Below, in pieces: positions 17,253-26,088 of a stretch of 64,000 nucleotides of DNA; positions within the stretch are counted from its first letter, which is position 1, and each line of letters opens with the position of its first letter. The notes beneath the pieces were generated by a model, which saw only the letters and a program-made list of their open reading frames with translations, was not told the origin of the DNA and searched no databases. The position numbers were made by a program, and so were the translations under genes. The stretch is from Candidatus Ribeiella danica (lineage in GTDB: Bacteria; Chloroflexota; Chloroflexia; Chloroflexales; Roseiflexaceae): NCBI GenBank assembly GCA_016717335.1, contig JADKFS010000018.1:248001-312000 (forward strand). Direction: 5' to 3'.

Positions 17253-18366
17253 GGCGCACCCACTCTAGCGATGCTATCTTCAGGAGCAGCCCGGGCCGCC
17301 GCACCATGCCGCGCAGCGCGCCCAGCAGCACAGCGTCGACTCGATCGCGCGCGGCGTGTTGCCGCTCGTAGATCCGCAGCCCCGCGCGCGTGCAGTCGTC
17401 CTGGCGTAGCGCCGCGGCCGCGGCCGCGGCCGCCTGCCTGGCGCTGCGCAGCGCGCGCAGGATGCCGTCGCCGAAGAGCGGGTTCACGTAGCCGGCGGCG
17501 TCGCCCACCAGCAGCAGCCCGTCGAACGTGACCTGGCGCACCCGGTAGCCAATTCCTGCGCGGACGTAGGGCCGGCTCACGATCCGGCTGCCGCGCAGGC
17601 GCCCGGCCAGCGCGGGGTGCTGCGCGATCTGGCTCCAGAACAGGTCGTGCGCATGGCGCGCGCCAAGCTGGAGCGCGCTGCTCACCCCCAGGCCACAGCG
17701 GACCACGCCCGGCTCGATCTGGCTGAGCTGCACGACGCTCAGCTGGCGCGCGCCGAAGAGATGCGCCTCCCACACGTCCGGATCGAGTCCGGCGACCTGG
17801 TCGAAGAACATGACGACCGTGCCGAAGTCGCCGGCCGATCTCTGCACGTCGAATGTGCGGAAGCTCAGCGCGCCGCGACCGCTGGCGTCGATCACGATCG
17901 GCGCGCGGAGCACGCTGGTCGCCCGCGCGCCGGGCGGCTGCACGACCACGCCGCCGATGGGCTGGCCCGGGGCGTAGTCAAGCCGGCGCGCGCGCCAGCC
18001 GAGCCGCACGTCGACCCCGGCGCGGGCGGCGGCGCGGCGCAGGTCGTCCTCGAAGAGCGCCCGGTCGATCTGGACGATGCCGCCGAGCTGGCCAACCGCA
18101 TCGGTGGCGGCCGCGCCGTCCGGCCCGACCGTGCGGACCCGCCGGATGCGGGAGAGCGCCCAGGGCGCGTCGTGCGCGGCGACGCCGAGGTCGGCGAGCT
18201 CGCGCAGCGCGCGCGGGATCAGCCCCTCGCCCGAGCGCAGCCGGTCGCGCGATAATGATCCCACGTCCTGGCGTTCGAGCAAGATCACGCTGAGGTCGCG
18301 CTGGGCCAGGCGCAGCGCTGCGGCGCACCCGGCCGGCCCCCCGCCGACCACAATCACGTCCGCCAC
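17221..18366 (-). CDS. Geranylgeranyl-reductase-family FAD-dependent oxidoreductase
   Basis: A 381-aa flavoprotein. The N-terminal FAD motif VVGGGPAGCAAALRLAQ is followed by LLERQDVG. A mid-protein YRVRQVTFDGLLLVGDAAGY and VNPLFGDGILRALRS is the GD motif contacting the flavin ribitol, as in geranylgeranyl reductases and FAD hydroxylases/halogenases. ATG at 18366 (MADVIVVGGG). A TATAAT hexamer on the minus strand at 18413-18408 may be its -10. It overlaps the methyltransferase gene. Likely role is reduction or hydroxylation of an isoprenoid, such as bacteriochlorophyll tails, menaquinone or membrane lipids, but this cannot be decided here. Confidence 0.85.
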   Translation of the reverse strand: MADVIVVGGGPAGCAAALRLAQRDLSVILLERQDVGSLSRDRLRSGEGLIPRALRELADLGVAAHDAPWALSRIRRVRTVGPDGAAATDAVGQLGGIVQIDRALFEDDLRRAAARAGVDVRLGWRARRLDYAPGQPIGGVVVQPPGARATSVLRAPIVIDASGRGALSFRTFDVQRSAGDFGTVVMFFDQVAGLDPDVWEAHLFGARQLSVVQLSQIEPGVVRCGLGVSSALQLGARHAHDLFWSQIAQHPALAGRLRGSRIVSRPYVRAGIGYRVRQVTFDGLLLVGDAAGYVNPLFGDGILRALRSARQAAAAAAAALRQDDCTRAGLRIYERQHAARDRVDAVLLGALRGMVRRPGLLLKIASLEWVRHALFSALLRA

Positions 18367-18433
18367 GGCGGGTTTCTTCTTTTCTGGCTTGGGTTCTCCA
18401 TTCGCACATTATAGGCTATCAGTAGCGGGTTCT

Positions 18434-18520
18434 ATCCCGCCGCGCCGGGATGATGTTAGGCATGCGCGCCAAGCGCTGCGCACAAAGGAGCGTCTTTTTA
18501 GGGTCAAGGGGCGCAGCCCG
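18434..18520. repeat. Partial REP/BIME-like element R4
   Basis: Contains CCCGCCGCGCCGGGATGATG, GGCATGCGCGCCAAGCGCTG and TTAGGGTCAAGGGGCGCAGC, matching the right half of R1. It overlaps the last codons and stop of the histidine kinase, whose C-terminus ALAGCAP is repeat-derived. Confidence 0.7.
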
Positions 18521-20561
18521 CGAGCGCCGGCAGCACAACCGTGAAGCTGCTCCCGTCGCCCTGGCTGTCGGCCCGCACATCGCCGCCGTGCAGCGCCACG
18601 ATCTCCTTGACGACGTACAGCCCGACGCCGATCCCGCCGATCCCGCGCGTGTCGCTATTCTCCACGCGGTAGAAGCGCCGAAATAGGTTGGGCAGCTCGT
18701 GCTGCGGAATGCCGATCCCGCGGTCGGTGACGGTCAGCCGGGCCTCGCCGCCCTCGCGCGCGACCGCGACCGCGATCGGGCCGCCCTGCGGGCTGTACTT
18801 GATCGCGTTCGTCAGCAGATTCTGCACGACCTGCGCGAGGCGCAGCTCGTCGCCCTCGACCAGCAGCGGGGCGTCGGGCGCGTCATACGTCACGCTATGG
18901 CGCTCGAGCGAGGGCCGCAGCTCCTCGATCGCCCGCTGCGTGATCGCCCGCAGGTCGACCGGCCGCCGCTTGATCGCCAGCTGCCCCTGCTCGATCCGCG
19001 ACACGTCCAGCAGCACGCCGATCATCTGGTCCAACCGGCGCGTCTGGTCGACGATCACCGCGACCGTGTTGCGCTCGCGATCGGTGATGCTGTCGGCGCG
19101 ACCCATGCGCCGCTGCAGCAGCTGCGCCTGGCCAATCATGGCCGTCAGGGGCGTGCGCAGCTCGTGCGCGGCGATCGCGAGAAAGGCATCGCGGACGCGC
19201 ACCGCCTCCTGGGCGGCCTCGCGCGCGCGCCGCTCGTCGGTGTACAGCCGCGCCCGGTCGAGCGCCTGGGCGCACTGCTGGGCGAGCGTGCGCATGAACT
19301 GCTGGTCCTCGTCGCTGAATACGCGCCGCTCCACAAAGGTCAGCCCGACCGCGCCGATGACCCGCTCGTCCACCACCAGCGGTATCGCGACCAGCGCCCC
19401 GTCGCCGGCGCTGCTGGGGATGCTGGCGAGCACCGGGTAGGGCTCGACGGCCTCCTGGCGCGATGGCACCAGGATCAGCTGCCTGGTCCGCACAGCGTCG
19501 CCGAGCGGCGTGACGGCGTGCAGCGAGAACCGCCGGTACGCCGCCACGATGTCGGGGTGATAGCCAACTGCGTGGAGCACCTCAAGGTCGTCGTCGACGA
19601 GCACGACGACCGTTCCCGCCTGCGCGCCAAGCGTCGCGACCACCTCCGTCAAGATCGCGTCGGCGACCTGCCGAGGGGTGAGCGTCGCCGTTAGGGCGCT
19701 GGTCACCCGGTGCAGCAGGCGCAGTCGTTCGAGCGCGGCCTCGACGCGCTGCCGGGCGATCTGCTCGCGCTCCAGCAGCTGCGCCCGCTCCACCTCGGCG
19801 TGCTTGAGCGCGCTCACGTCGACGGTTGTGCCCAGCAGGCGCACGGCCCGACCGCTTGCGTCCCGGTGGATCACGCTGCGGTCCCACACGGTCAGGTAAT
19901 GCCCGCGCTTGTGCCTGACGCGATACTCCAGCGAGCTCGTGGCGACGTTCGACTCGCGCGCGGCGGCGGCGGCGCGCATGGCCGGCTCGCGGTCGTCGGG
20001 GTGGATCTGCTCGAACCACCAGCCTGCCGTCGGCGCGATCTCGCCGATGTCATAGCCGAGCACGGTGGCGAAGCCAGGGCTGCGCTCGACCTGGCCGGTC
20101 ACGAGATCGTACTCGTAGATGAACCCGCTGATCGCGTCGAGCGCCAGGGCCAGCCGGTCGCGCGCCTGCTGGACGGACGCCTCGAACTGCTTGCGCTCGG
20201 TTGTGTCTTCGACGACGACCGCGGCGTACAGGGGCCGCCCGCGATCGTCGCGGATCAGCGTGACGTGGAGCGCCGCCCAGAGGATCGAGCCGTCTTTGCG
20301 CAGGTAGCGCTTCTCTGCGGTGTACTCGTCGAGCTGGCCCTGGGCTAGCCGCGCGGCGGCCTGCTCGTCGCGGTCGCGGTCGTCGGGGTGCGTGATGTCG
20401 CGGCAGGTCGTGGCGAGCAGCTCGTCGGCCGGGTAGCCGAGCAGGGCGCAGAGCTTGCGGTTGACGCGCAGGAAGTGGCGCATGAGCGGATCGGCCTGCG
20501 CCTGCCCGACGCTCGAGAGCTCGAACAGCTGGCGGTAGTCCTGCGCGCGTAACTGCGTCAT
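18504..20561 (-). CDS. PAS-PAS-GAF sensor histidine kinase
   Basis: A 685-aa soluble sensor kinase. Two PAS domains (about residues 8-125 and 135-255, the first with RYLRKDGSILWAALHVTLI), a GAF domain (about 300-445; GALVAIPLVVDERVIGAVGL), a HisKA dimerisation domain with the phospho-accepting His in AIAAHELRTPLTAMIGQAQL, and a HATPase with N-box QVVQNLLTNAIKYSP, G1 DRGIGIPQHEL and G2 GIGVGLYVVKEIV. No membrane segment is seen. The frame is open to 20735, but ATG 20561 (MTQLRAQDYRQLFELS) has an AAGGGG ribosome site and removes a non-conserved tail. An extended -10 promoter lies at 20690-20682. No response regulator is adjacent, so it is an orphan kinase. Confidence 0.9.
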   Translation of the reverse strand: MTQLRAQDYRQLFELSSVGQAQADPLMRHFLRVNRKLCALLGYPADELLATTCRDITHPDDRDRDEQAAARLAQGQLDEYTAEKRYLRKDGSILWAALHVTLIRDDRGRPLYAAVVVEDTTERKQFEASVQQARDRLALALDAISGFIYEYDLVTGQVERSPGFATVLGYDIGEIAPTAGWWFEQIHPDDREPAMRAAAAARESNVATSSLEYRVRHKRGHYLTVWDRSVIHRDASGRAVRLLGTTVDVSALKHAEVERAQLLEREQIARQRVEAALERLRLLHRVTSALTATLTPRQVADAILTEVVATLGAQAGTVVVLVDDDLEVLHAVGYHPDIVAAYRRFSLHAVTPLGDAVRTRQLILVPSRQEAVEPYPVLASIPSSAGDGALVAIPLVVDERVIGAVGLTFVERRVFSDEDQQFMRTLAQQCAQALDRARLYTDERRAREAAQEAVRVRDAFLAIAAHELRTPLTAMIGQAQLLQRRMGRADSITDRERNTVAVIVDQTRRLDQMIGVLLDVSRIEQGQLAIKRRPVDLRAITQRAIEELRPSLERHSVTYDAPDAPLLVEGDELRLAQVVQNLLTNAIKYSPQGGPIAVAVAREGGEARLTVTDRGIGIPQHELPNLFRRFYRVENSDTRGIGGIGVGLYVVKEIVALHGGDVRADSQGDGSSFTVVLPALAGCAP

Positions 20562-20681
20562 GCGCGTCCCCTTCAGTATCGCAGGCCCGGGCGGAGGTGA
20601 CCGTTCACAGGCGGCGCGGCCACACGTCGCAGCTGCGCGGGCGCGGCGTGGCATCGTGTTGGACTGGGATCTGCTGCTGTG

Positions 20682-20690
20682 ATTATACCA
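20682..20690 (-). promoter_or_regulatory. Extended -10 promoter TGgTATAAT for the histidine kinase
   Basis: On the minus strand TG, one base, then consensus TATAAT (20690 down to 20682), about 120 bp upstream of the kinase ATG. Confidence 0.65.
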
Positions 20691-20764
20691 GACTGTGTGT
20701 GGGGGCTGTGCGCCTGCGCCCTGCCAGGAGGCCATTTAGAGGTGCGGGGCACCGCGCCGCCGGC

Positions 20765-21844
20765 CTACCGATCGATCGCCCGATCGCTGACGTGGCTCTC
20801 GGCGAGCTTCTGATCGATCTCGTCCATGCGGCCGGCGATACGGCGCTCGATCTCGTCCAGGCGCTCGGTCACGCGCCGCCGCCACGCCTCGCCGGATACC
20901 TCCTGCGAGCGCAGGCGATAGAGCAGCTCCTCGTCGACCCGGCGCACGCCGCCGATCCGGTCGGCGATGATGCCGAACAGAAAGATCACGAACCCCAGGA
21001 TGAGCGCCACGCCGCCGCCCATCAGCGACTGGAAGTTGGAGCGCGGGTAGTTCTCGATGAACTGGCGCGCGAGAAAGACGTAGAACGCGTTGCCGAGCAG
21101 CACGACGCCGAGCAGCAGAAACGGCGCGGCGAGGTACGAGAAGGTCTTGAGCGGCTCGTAGGTGGAGTAGGTGCGGGTGATGATCGCGGCCTGGCGCTTG
21201 ATGAAGTTCCAGTTGCCCTGGTGCAGCCGCGACGGCCGCTTGACCGGGTTGATCGCGATCGGCACGGTCGTGACGGTCAGGCCCTTCTTGCCGGCCTGGA
21301 TCAGATTCTCGACCGTGTACGAGAAGTCGGTGGTGACGAACAGCCGCAGCGCCGCGTCGCGCGAGAGCGCGCGGAAGCCGCTGACCGTGTCGGGCACGTC
21401 GGTCTCGGAGGCCCAGCGCACCACGCCGCTGCCGACCCGCTGGAGCGCCTTCTTGAACGACGAGAAGTGCTCGACGCTGCCGACCTGGCGGTCGCCGATC
21501 ACGACCTCGGCCTGGCCGGCCAGGATGGGGGCGATCAGGCGCGGGATCGCGCCGCCGGGGTACTGGTGGTCGCCGTCGGTGTTGACGATGATATCGGCGC
21601 CGAGGCGCAGCGCCGCGTCGTTGCCGGTCTGGAACGCGCGCGCGAGCCCCTTGCGGCCGGCGTGGCGCACCACGAAATCGGCGCCGCTGGCGAGCGCAAC
21701 CGCCACCGTGTCGTCGGTGCAGCCGTCGTCCACGATCAGCACCTCGACGCTGTCGACGCCCTCGATCGTGCGCGGAATATCGCGGATGACCTCGGCGATC
21801 GTGTCGGCCTCGTCGAGCACCGGGATCTGTACGATCAGTTTCAT
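20765..21844 (-). CDS. GT2 family glycosyltransferase with C-terminal membrane segments
   Basis: A GT-A fold glycosyltransferase of about 359 aa (363 if the upstream ATG at 21856 is used). The N-terminus MKLIVQIPVLDEADTIAEVI and VEVLIVDDGCTDDT are typical of the dolichyl-phosphate-mannose-synthase-like group. NTDGDHQYPGGAIP is the DXD-type metal site. Two hydrophobic segments lie near residues 235-315 (FLLLGVVLLGNAFYVFL; GGGVALILGFVIFLFGII), followed by a charged coiled segment RRRVTERLDEIERRIAGRMD. Likely role is transferring sugar from a nucleotide sugar to polyprenyl phosphate, which would supply donors for the GT-C enzymes at 36.8-44.5 kb. That link is inference. Confidence 0.88.
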   Translation of the reverse strand: MKLIVQIPVLDEADTIAEVIRDIPRTIEGVDSVEVLIVDDGCTDDTVAVALASGADFVVRHAGRKGLARAFQTGNDAALRLGADIIVNTDGDHQYPGGAIPRLIAPILAGQAEVVIGDRQVGSVEHFSSFKKALQRVGSGVVRWASETDVPDTVSGFRALSRDAALRLFVTTDFSYTVENLIQAGKKGLTVTTVPIAINPVKRPSRLHQGNWNFIKRQAAIITRTYSTYEPLKTFSYLAAPFLLLGVVLLGNAFYVFLARQFIENYPRSNFQSLMGGGVALILGFVIFLFGIIADRIGGVRRVDEELLYRLRSQEVSGEAWRRRVTERLDEIERRIAGRMDEIDQKLAESHVSDRAIDR

Positions 21845-21972
21845 GCCTGGCCCCATCGCTACGTCGTGGCGGCCACCCGGCCTCGACGCCGCTGCGCCGT
21901 CACGGTCTCCTGCGCTGCCTGGGCCGTTATTCTACTCGACGCGTTCGCTTTTCGCAAAGGCTGCCGCCGCTT

Positions 21973-22392
21973 GCGGGGGCTGCGCGCCCCTGGACCCCAA
22001 AAAGAACCCGTCTCATCTGCAGCGATGGCTGCTCATGCCCGGCTGAATCTACACGGGGCGGATGTGCACAGGCTGTGCTCGGAATGGTGTGAGGCATGGG
22101 CCACTGGGATCAATACTGAGGCAGCATCATTTGCCGGAGGGGGGCCGGGGGAGCCGGCGCGGGTTCCCCCGGGCGGGGGGCCGGGGGCGCAGCGCCCCGG
22201 AGAAACCTGGCGCAGCCGCCTGAACCGGCGCGGGTTCCCCCGGGCGGGGGGCCGCGGGCGCAGCGCCCCGGAGGAAAGCTCGCGCCGCGACAATCAGGTG
22301 GGGGGCCGGGGGCGCAGCGCCCCGGAAGAATCTGAACACCCGACACCGGCGCATCTGGCGGGGGCCGGGGGCGCAGCGCCCCGGAAAGCCTG
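21973..22392. repeat. Composite REP/BIME-like element R5 with extra palindromes
   Basis: Starts GGGGGCTGCGCGCCCCTGGA, passes through the core (CTCATGCCCGGCTGAATC, TTTGCCGGAGGGGGGCCGGG) and ends in four successive GGGGGCGCAGCGCCCCGG-type palindromes separated by short spacers, two of which contain GGCGCGGGTTCCCCCGGGC. It fills almost the whole 660-bp gap between the GT2 gene and the VanZ-like gene; no gene is seen there. Confidence 0.8.
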
Positions 22393-22503
22393 CGCGCACG
22401 GATAGCACCCGTGTGCGGCCGGAGCGGCACCTGGGCGCTGGCGTCTCGCGCCGGACGGGCCTATCATGGCAGGCGCGTACAGGCTAAATCGAAAGGGCTG
22501 ACT

Positions 22504-22944
22504 ATGCGACTTGCCGACATCTCAAGGCCCGCCGCACCGCGCCGCTGGGCCGCGCGGCTGGCGGCGCTGCTGGCGCTGCTGGCGCTGATCCTGTTCCCGG
22601 TCGAGTGGCTGGGCGCGCGCTGGCCGGCCGTCGGCCGGGCGCTCGACCACGCGTTTCCCGACGACCTGGCCCACGCGATCGCGCACGCGTCGCTGTTCTT
22701 GCTGCTGGGGCTGCTGGCCCTGGCGATCTGGCCGGCCCTGCGCGCGCGGCCGCTGCGCTACGCCGGCCTGCTGCTCGCCGGGCTTGGGCAGGAGCTGTTT
22801 CAGCTGCTGTTCAAGCGGCGCGCGCTGGCGCCCGACGACGGCCGCGACCTGCTGGTCGACGCGCTGGGCCTGGCGCTGGCGTTTGCGCTGGCCTGGATGT
22901 GGCGCAGATCGGCCGCGGCCCGGATCGCGCAGAGAGCCAGATGA
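22504..22944 (+). CDS. VanZ-like family membrane protein
   Basis: A 146-aa protein with about four hydrophobic segments. The hallmark residues of VanZ-like proteins are present: FPDDLAHAIAHASLFLLLGL and, near the C-terminus, GQELFQLLFKRR followed by DGRDLLVDALG. The ATG at 22504 follows an AAAGGG site. In other bacteria the founding member affects teicoplanin resistance, but most members have no known function. No operon partner is evident. Confidence 0.75.
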   Translation: MRLADISRPAAPRRWAARLAALLALLALILFPVEWLGARWPAVGRALDHAFPDDLAHAIAHASLFLLLGLLALAIWPALRARPLRYAGLLLAGLGQELFQLLFKRRALAPDDGRDLLVDALGLALAFALAWMWRRSAAARIAQRAR

Positions 22945-23040
22945 TCGAGCGCGCCGATCGCCGCCGGCATCACGAGCGCGCCTTCAACAAGCACCCCGCC
23001 CAGCGAGGGCGAGGTGCCTGCTTCCCAAAGGGCAGCCGTA

Positions 23041-23427
23041 TTATGCGGCAGCCCGCACCAGCAGCACGTTGCCGAGCACCATGACCAGCAGGACCGCGAG
23101 CCCGGCCAGGGCCGCCCAGCGGCCGAGGCTGCGGAAGGGTCCGCCCTTGACCGCCATGTGAGCGAAGCCGGCTGCGAGCAGGCCGATCACCGGGTGCAGC
23201 AGCAGCGGGAACGTTAAGATGTCGGGGTCGCCTGCCACAATCAGGGAGACGAAGTAGATGATCCCGAGCGTGGCCTGTAGATCGACCAGGATCGGGAAGA
23301 GCCGCGCGGCCGTGCTGGCTGGCGCGTTCGGCTTCCAGCTGACGGTAAACCAGATCGCCGCGATCACGATCAACAGTGGTAGAATCATCTCGCCCAAGAT
23401 ACGGTGGCTGGTAGTGACGATGTCCAT
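23041..23427 (-). CDS. Small four-helix membrane protein, function unknown
   Basis: A 128-aa hydrophobic protein, MDIVTTSHRILGEMILPLLI, with four predicted membrane helices and a His residue in LLLHPVIGLLAAGFAHMAVK that could bind haem or metal. The ATG at 23427 has a GAGAGGA ribosome site. It is divergent from the cyclase-family gene at 23533, with which it shares an upstream region of about 105 bp. I do not recognise a named family. Confidence 0.65.
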   Translation of the reverse strand: MDIVTTSHRILGEMILPLLIVIAAIWFTVSWKPNAPASTAARLFPILVDLQATLGIIYFVSLIVAGDPDILTFPLLLHPVIGLLAAGFAHMAVKGGPFRSLGRWAALAGLAVLLVMVLGNVLLVRAAA

Positions 23428-23532
23428 CGTGTCCTCTCTCCGGCGGTATGCTCCGCCCTTACGCGCGCGCCGGGCAGGCGCGCGCATCTCTGCAACTTGC
23501 GCATTATATCACAAGGTTCCGGGTGCAATGAC

Positions 23533-24174
23533 ATGCTCTATGACCTGACGCACACGCTGGCCAGCGGCATGCCGCACTTTCCAGGCGATCCGCAGCCGCG
23601 GGTCGAGCCGTGGCCCGGCGAGCCGCCCTGGCGCGTGAGCGAGCTGCGCCTGGGCAGCCACAGCGGCACGCACATCGACGCGCCGCGGCACTACCTGGCC
23701 GGCGGCCGCTGTATCGGCGACTACCCGCCCGAGCGCTTCATCCGGCCAGGGCTTGTGCTCGACGCGCGCGGCCACGCCGACGACCAGCCGATCGGCGCGG
23801 GCCTGCTCGACGGGCTGGCTATCCCGGCCGGCTCGTGCGTGGTGCTGCGCACCGGCTGGGAGCGCCACTGGGGCGACGCGCGCTACTTTCGCCACCCCTA
23901 CCTGTCGGGCGAGCTTGCGGCCGCGCTGGTCGCCTGTGGGGTGGAGCTGCTGGCGATCGACGCGCTGAACGTCGACTCGACCCCCGGCGGCGGATCGGCC
24001 GCCCACGAGCTGCTGCTCGGCGCCGAGGTGCTGATCGTCGAGAACCTGCGCGGGCTGGATGCGCTGGATCATGGCCGGCGCTACGTCTTCGCGTTCATCC
24101 CGCTGGCGCTCGGCCACGTCGACGGCGCGCCGGTGCGGGCGCTGGCCTGGGACGAGGGGCACTCGTTCGTGTAG
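23533..24174 (+). CDS. Cyclase-family / kynurenine-formamidase-like metal hydrolase
   Basis: A 213-aa protein of the cyclase family, which includes arylformamidase KynB. The metal-binding signature is SHSGTHIDAPRHYL (about residues 45-58). DLTHTLASGMPHFPGDP at the N-terminus and VELLAIDALNVDS in the middle also fit. The family hydrolyses N-formylkynurenine or cyclic amides/esters; the exact substrate is not clear. Start ATG 23533; an overlapping out-of-frame ATG lies at 23528. No kynurenine genes are nearby. A strong C/G hairpin follows the stop (24186-24222). Confidence 0.85.
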   Translation: MLYDLTHTLASGMPHFPGDPQPRVEPWPGEPPWRVSELRLGSHSGTHIDAPRHYLAGGRCIGDYPPERFIRPGLVLDARGHADDQPIGAGLLDGLAIPAGSCVVLRTGWERHWGDARYFRHPYLSGELAAALVACGVELLAIDALNVDSTPGGGSAAHELLLGAEVLIVENLRGLDALDHGRRYVFAFIPLALGHVDGAPVRALAWDEGHSFV

Positions 24175-24185
24175 ATATTCCCCTG

Positions 24186-24222
24186 CCCGCTCCCCTGCCC
24201 CCCGCAGGGGCAGGGGAGCGGG
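24186..24222. terminator. Strong hairpin after the cyclase-family gene
   Basis: CCCGCTCCCCTGCCCCCCGC pairs with the G-rich half ending GCAGGGGCAGGGGAGCGGG. No T-run follows. It adjoins the cloverleaf element B. Confidence 0.5.
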
Positions 24223-24229
24223 GGCTTAT

Positions 24230-24451
24230 CGGGGGTAGGTTTTCTTGTGCATGGCGTCGGCGTGCGCCGCATCACCCCACCCCCTGCCTCCGCCCCTGCC
24301 AGGGGCGGGGAAACGGTAGCTTGGCACGGGGTTTCGGCTCCGCCGAAACCCCGTGCCAAGCCACTAATTCCCCCCTCTCCCAAGGGGAGAGGGGGGCAGG
24401 GGGGTGAGGGCCTGCAGGGCATCAGCATGCGCTGGAAAAAACCTACCCCCG
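24230..24451. repeat. Cloverleaf element copy B with outer inverted repeat
   Basis: Outer 14-bp perfect inverted repeats CGGGGGTAGGTTTT (24230-24243) and AAAACCTACCCCCG (24438-24451) enclose a closing stem (24278-24288 with 24395-24406), a left hairpin (about 24289-24310), a perfect central hairpin of 19 bp (24320-24338 and 24342-24360, loop TCC) and a right hairpin (about 24369-24397). Architecture matches copy A but the central stem sequence is different. The surrounding 445-bp gap holds no gene. Confidence 0.8.
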
Positions 24452-24500
24452 AAAGGGGGTGAGGGGGATGGGAAGGATGGCCCCACATAACTCGCGGACA

Positions 24501-24509
24501 TGGTGTAAT
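24501..24509 (+). promoter_or_regulatory. Extended -10-like promoter TGgTGTAAT for the MFS gene
   Basis: TG at 24501-24502, one base, then TGTAAT (one mismatch to TATAAT) at 24504-24509, about 112 bp upstream of the proposed TTG start. Confidence 0.45.
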
Positions 24510-24620
24510 ATGGTAACGCACACACGTCGTATTCTTGCGAGTCGTTTCAACAAACGCCCTCTGGGCGTTCGTTCCTCAAGCTGCTCCGCCGCCAGGGCTG
24601 GGGCTTGTAAGGTGATTAGC

Positions 24621-25994
24621 TTGGCACCCACAGTCGTCCAGACGGACTCGGCCAGCAGCTCTACGAGCGAGGGGATCTGGGGCCGCAGCTACCGTCTGCT
24701 TACGGTCGGCCTCATCCTCACCGTCGGCGCGGGCGCCTTCGAGGCGCTGGCCGTCGCCACCACGCTGCCGGCGACGATCAACGACCTGGGCGGCCTGTCG
24801 CTCTACGGCTGGGCCTTCAGCGCGTTTATGCTGGCCAACCTGATCGGCATCACGGTCGCCGGGGCCGAGGCCGACCGCCGGGGGCCCGCGGTGCCGTTTG
24901 TGGCCGGGGTCACGCTCTTCGCGCTCGGGCTGGTGCTCGCGGGGCTGGCGCCCGCGATGATCGTCGTGATCGTCGGGCGGGCGATCCAGGGGAGCGGCGC
25001 GGGCGTGATCTCGTCGGTGGCCTACGCGGCGATCGGGCGCGGCTACCCCGAGTCGCTCAAGCCGCGCATGCTGGCGGTGATCTCGAGCGCATGGGTGGTG
25101 CCGGGGCTGGTCGGGCCGGCGCTGGCCGGCCTGGTGAGCGACCATCTCGGCTGGCGCTGGGTGTTCCTGGCGCTCGCCCCGCTGCCGCCCATCGCCGCGA
25201 TCCTTGCCACGCCGGCGATGCGGCGGCTGGGCAGCGGCAGCGGCGCCCCGCGCGACTGGGCGCAGATCGGCACGTCGGTGCGGCTGGCCGTCGGCGCGGC
25301 GCTGCTGGTCACCGGGCTTGGCCTGGGCACGCCTGCGCTCGCGATCGCGATCGCGCTGGTCGGCGTGGTGCTTGGGCTGCCCGCGCTGCGCCGGCTGCTC
25401 CCGGAGGGGTCGCTGCGCGCGGCGCCCGGCCTGCCGGCCGCGATCGCGACGATGGGGCTGCTGAGCCTGGCGTTCTTCGGCGTGGACGCCTTCGTGCCGC
25501 TGGCGCTGACCGCCGTGCGCGGCCAGACCGCGACGGCCGCCGGGCTGGCGCTGACCGCCGCGACGATGACGTGGACCACCGGATCGTGGATCCAGGCCCA
25601 GCTCGCGCTGCGCACCAGCCGGCGCAGGCTGGTCGTTATCGGGCTCGCGCTGATTGGCGCCGGCATCGCGCTGATCGGCGCCACGCTGCTCCCGTGGGTC
25701 CCGCCGCTGATGGGGACAGTGGCGTGGGGGCTGGCCGGGCTGGGCATGGGGCTAGCCTTCTCGACCCTCTCGCTGGTGATGCTCGAGACCGCGCCGTCCG
25801 GCCAGGAGGGCGCGGCCTCGGCGGCGCTGCAGCTCGCGAACGTGCTGGGGATCGCGCTCGGCACCGGCTTCGGCGGCGTGATCATCGGGTACGCCAGCGC
25901 GAGCGCGGGGATCGCCATCCAGTCGCTGCTGATGATCGGCGTGACCGCCCTGGCGGTGGCGGCGGCGTCCCGCCTGCACCGCCGGCCGGGCTAG
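24621..25994 (+). CDS. MFS transporter (drug/H+ antiporter-like)
   Basis: A multi-helix transporter. The frame is open from 24459, but the N-terminal extension is not hydrophobic or conserved-looking. The TTG at 24621 with the ribosome site AAGGTGA (24609-24615) is the best start and gives about 457 aa. At least twelve hydrophobic segments are visible. Antiporter-like signatures are AVATTLPATINDLGGLSLYG in helix 1, the loop GAEADRRGPAVPFVAG, and VVGRAIQGSGAGVISSVAYA (motif-C-like GxxxG). Substrate unknown; no adjacent regulator of the MarR or TetR type. Confidence 0.82.
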   Translation: MAPTVVQTDSASSSTSEGIWGRSYRLLTVGLILTVGAGAFEALAVATTLPATINDLGGLSLYGWAFSAFMLANLIGITVAGAEADRRGPAVPFVAGVTLFALGLVLAGLAPAMIVVIVGRAIQGSGAGVISSVAYAAIGRGYPESLKPRMLAVISSAWVVPGLVGPALAGLVSDHLGWRWVFLALAPLPPIAAILATPAMRRLGSGSGAPRDWAQIGTSVRLAVGAALLVTGLGLGTPALAIAIALVGVVLGLPALRRLLPEGSLRAAPGLPAAIATMGLLSLAFFGVDAFVPLALTAVRGQTATAAGLALTAATMTWTTGSWIQAQLALRTSRRRLVVIGLALIGAGIALIGATLLPWVPPLMGTVAWGLAGLGMGLAFSTLSLVMLETAPSGQEGAASAALQLANVLGIALGTGFGGVIIGYASASAGIAIQSLLMIGVTALAVAAASRLHRRPG

Positions 25995-26023
25995 TGTACG
26001 TCGGTGAAAATCTCTACCCGGTT

Positions 26024-26077
26024 CAGTTGGCAGTTCGCAGTATGCAGTTCACCGTTACTGCCGACTGCCTACTGCTA
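26024..26077. repeat. Degenerate 7/8-nt tandem repeat, CAGTTNG type
   Basis: TCAGTTGGCAGTTCGCAGTA and the following CAGTTCACCG...CTGCCTACTGC form a degenerate short-period tract between the MFS gene and the response regulator stop. Confidence 0.45.
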
Positions 26078-26088
26078 TAGAGCCACAG

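Noticed and set aside
24186..24222. Riboswitch before the MFS gene
   Set aside because: The structure is a simple C/G hairpin and repeat cloverleaf also found after unrelated genes; no conserved aptamer sequence was recognised.
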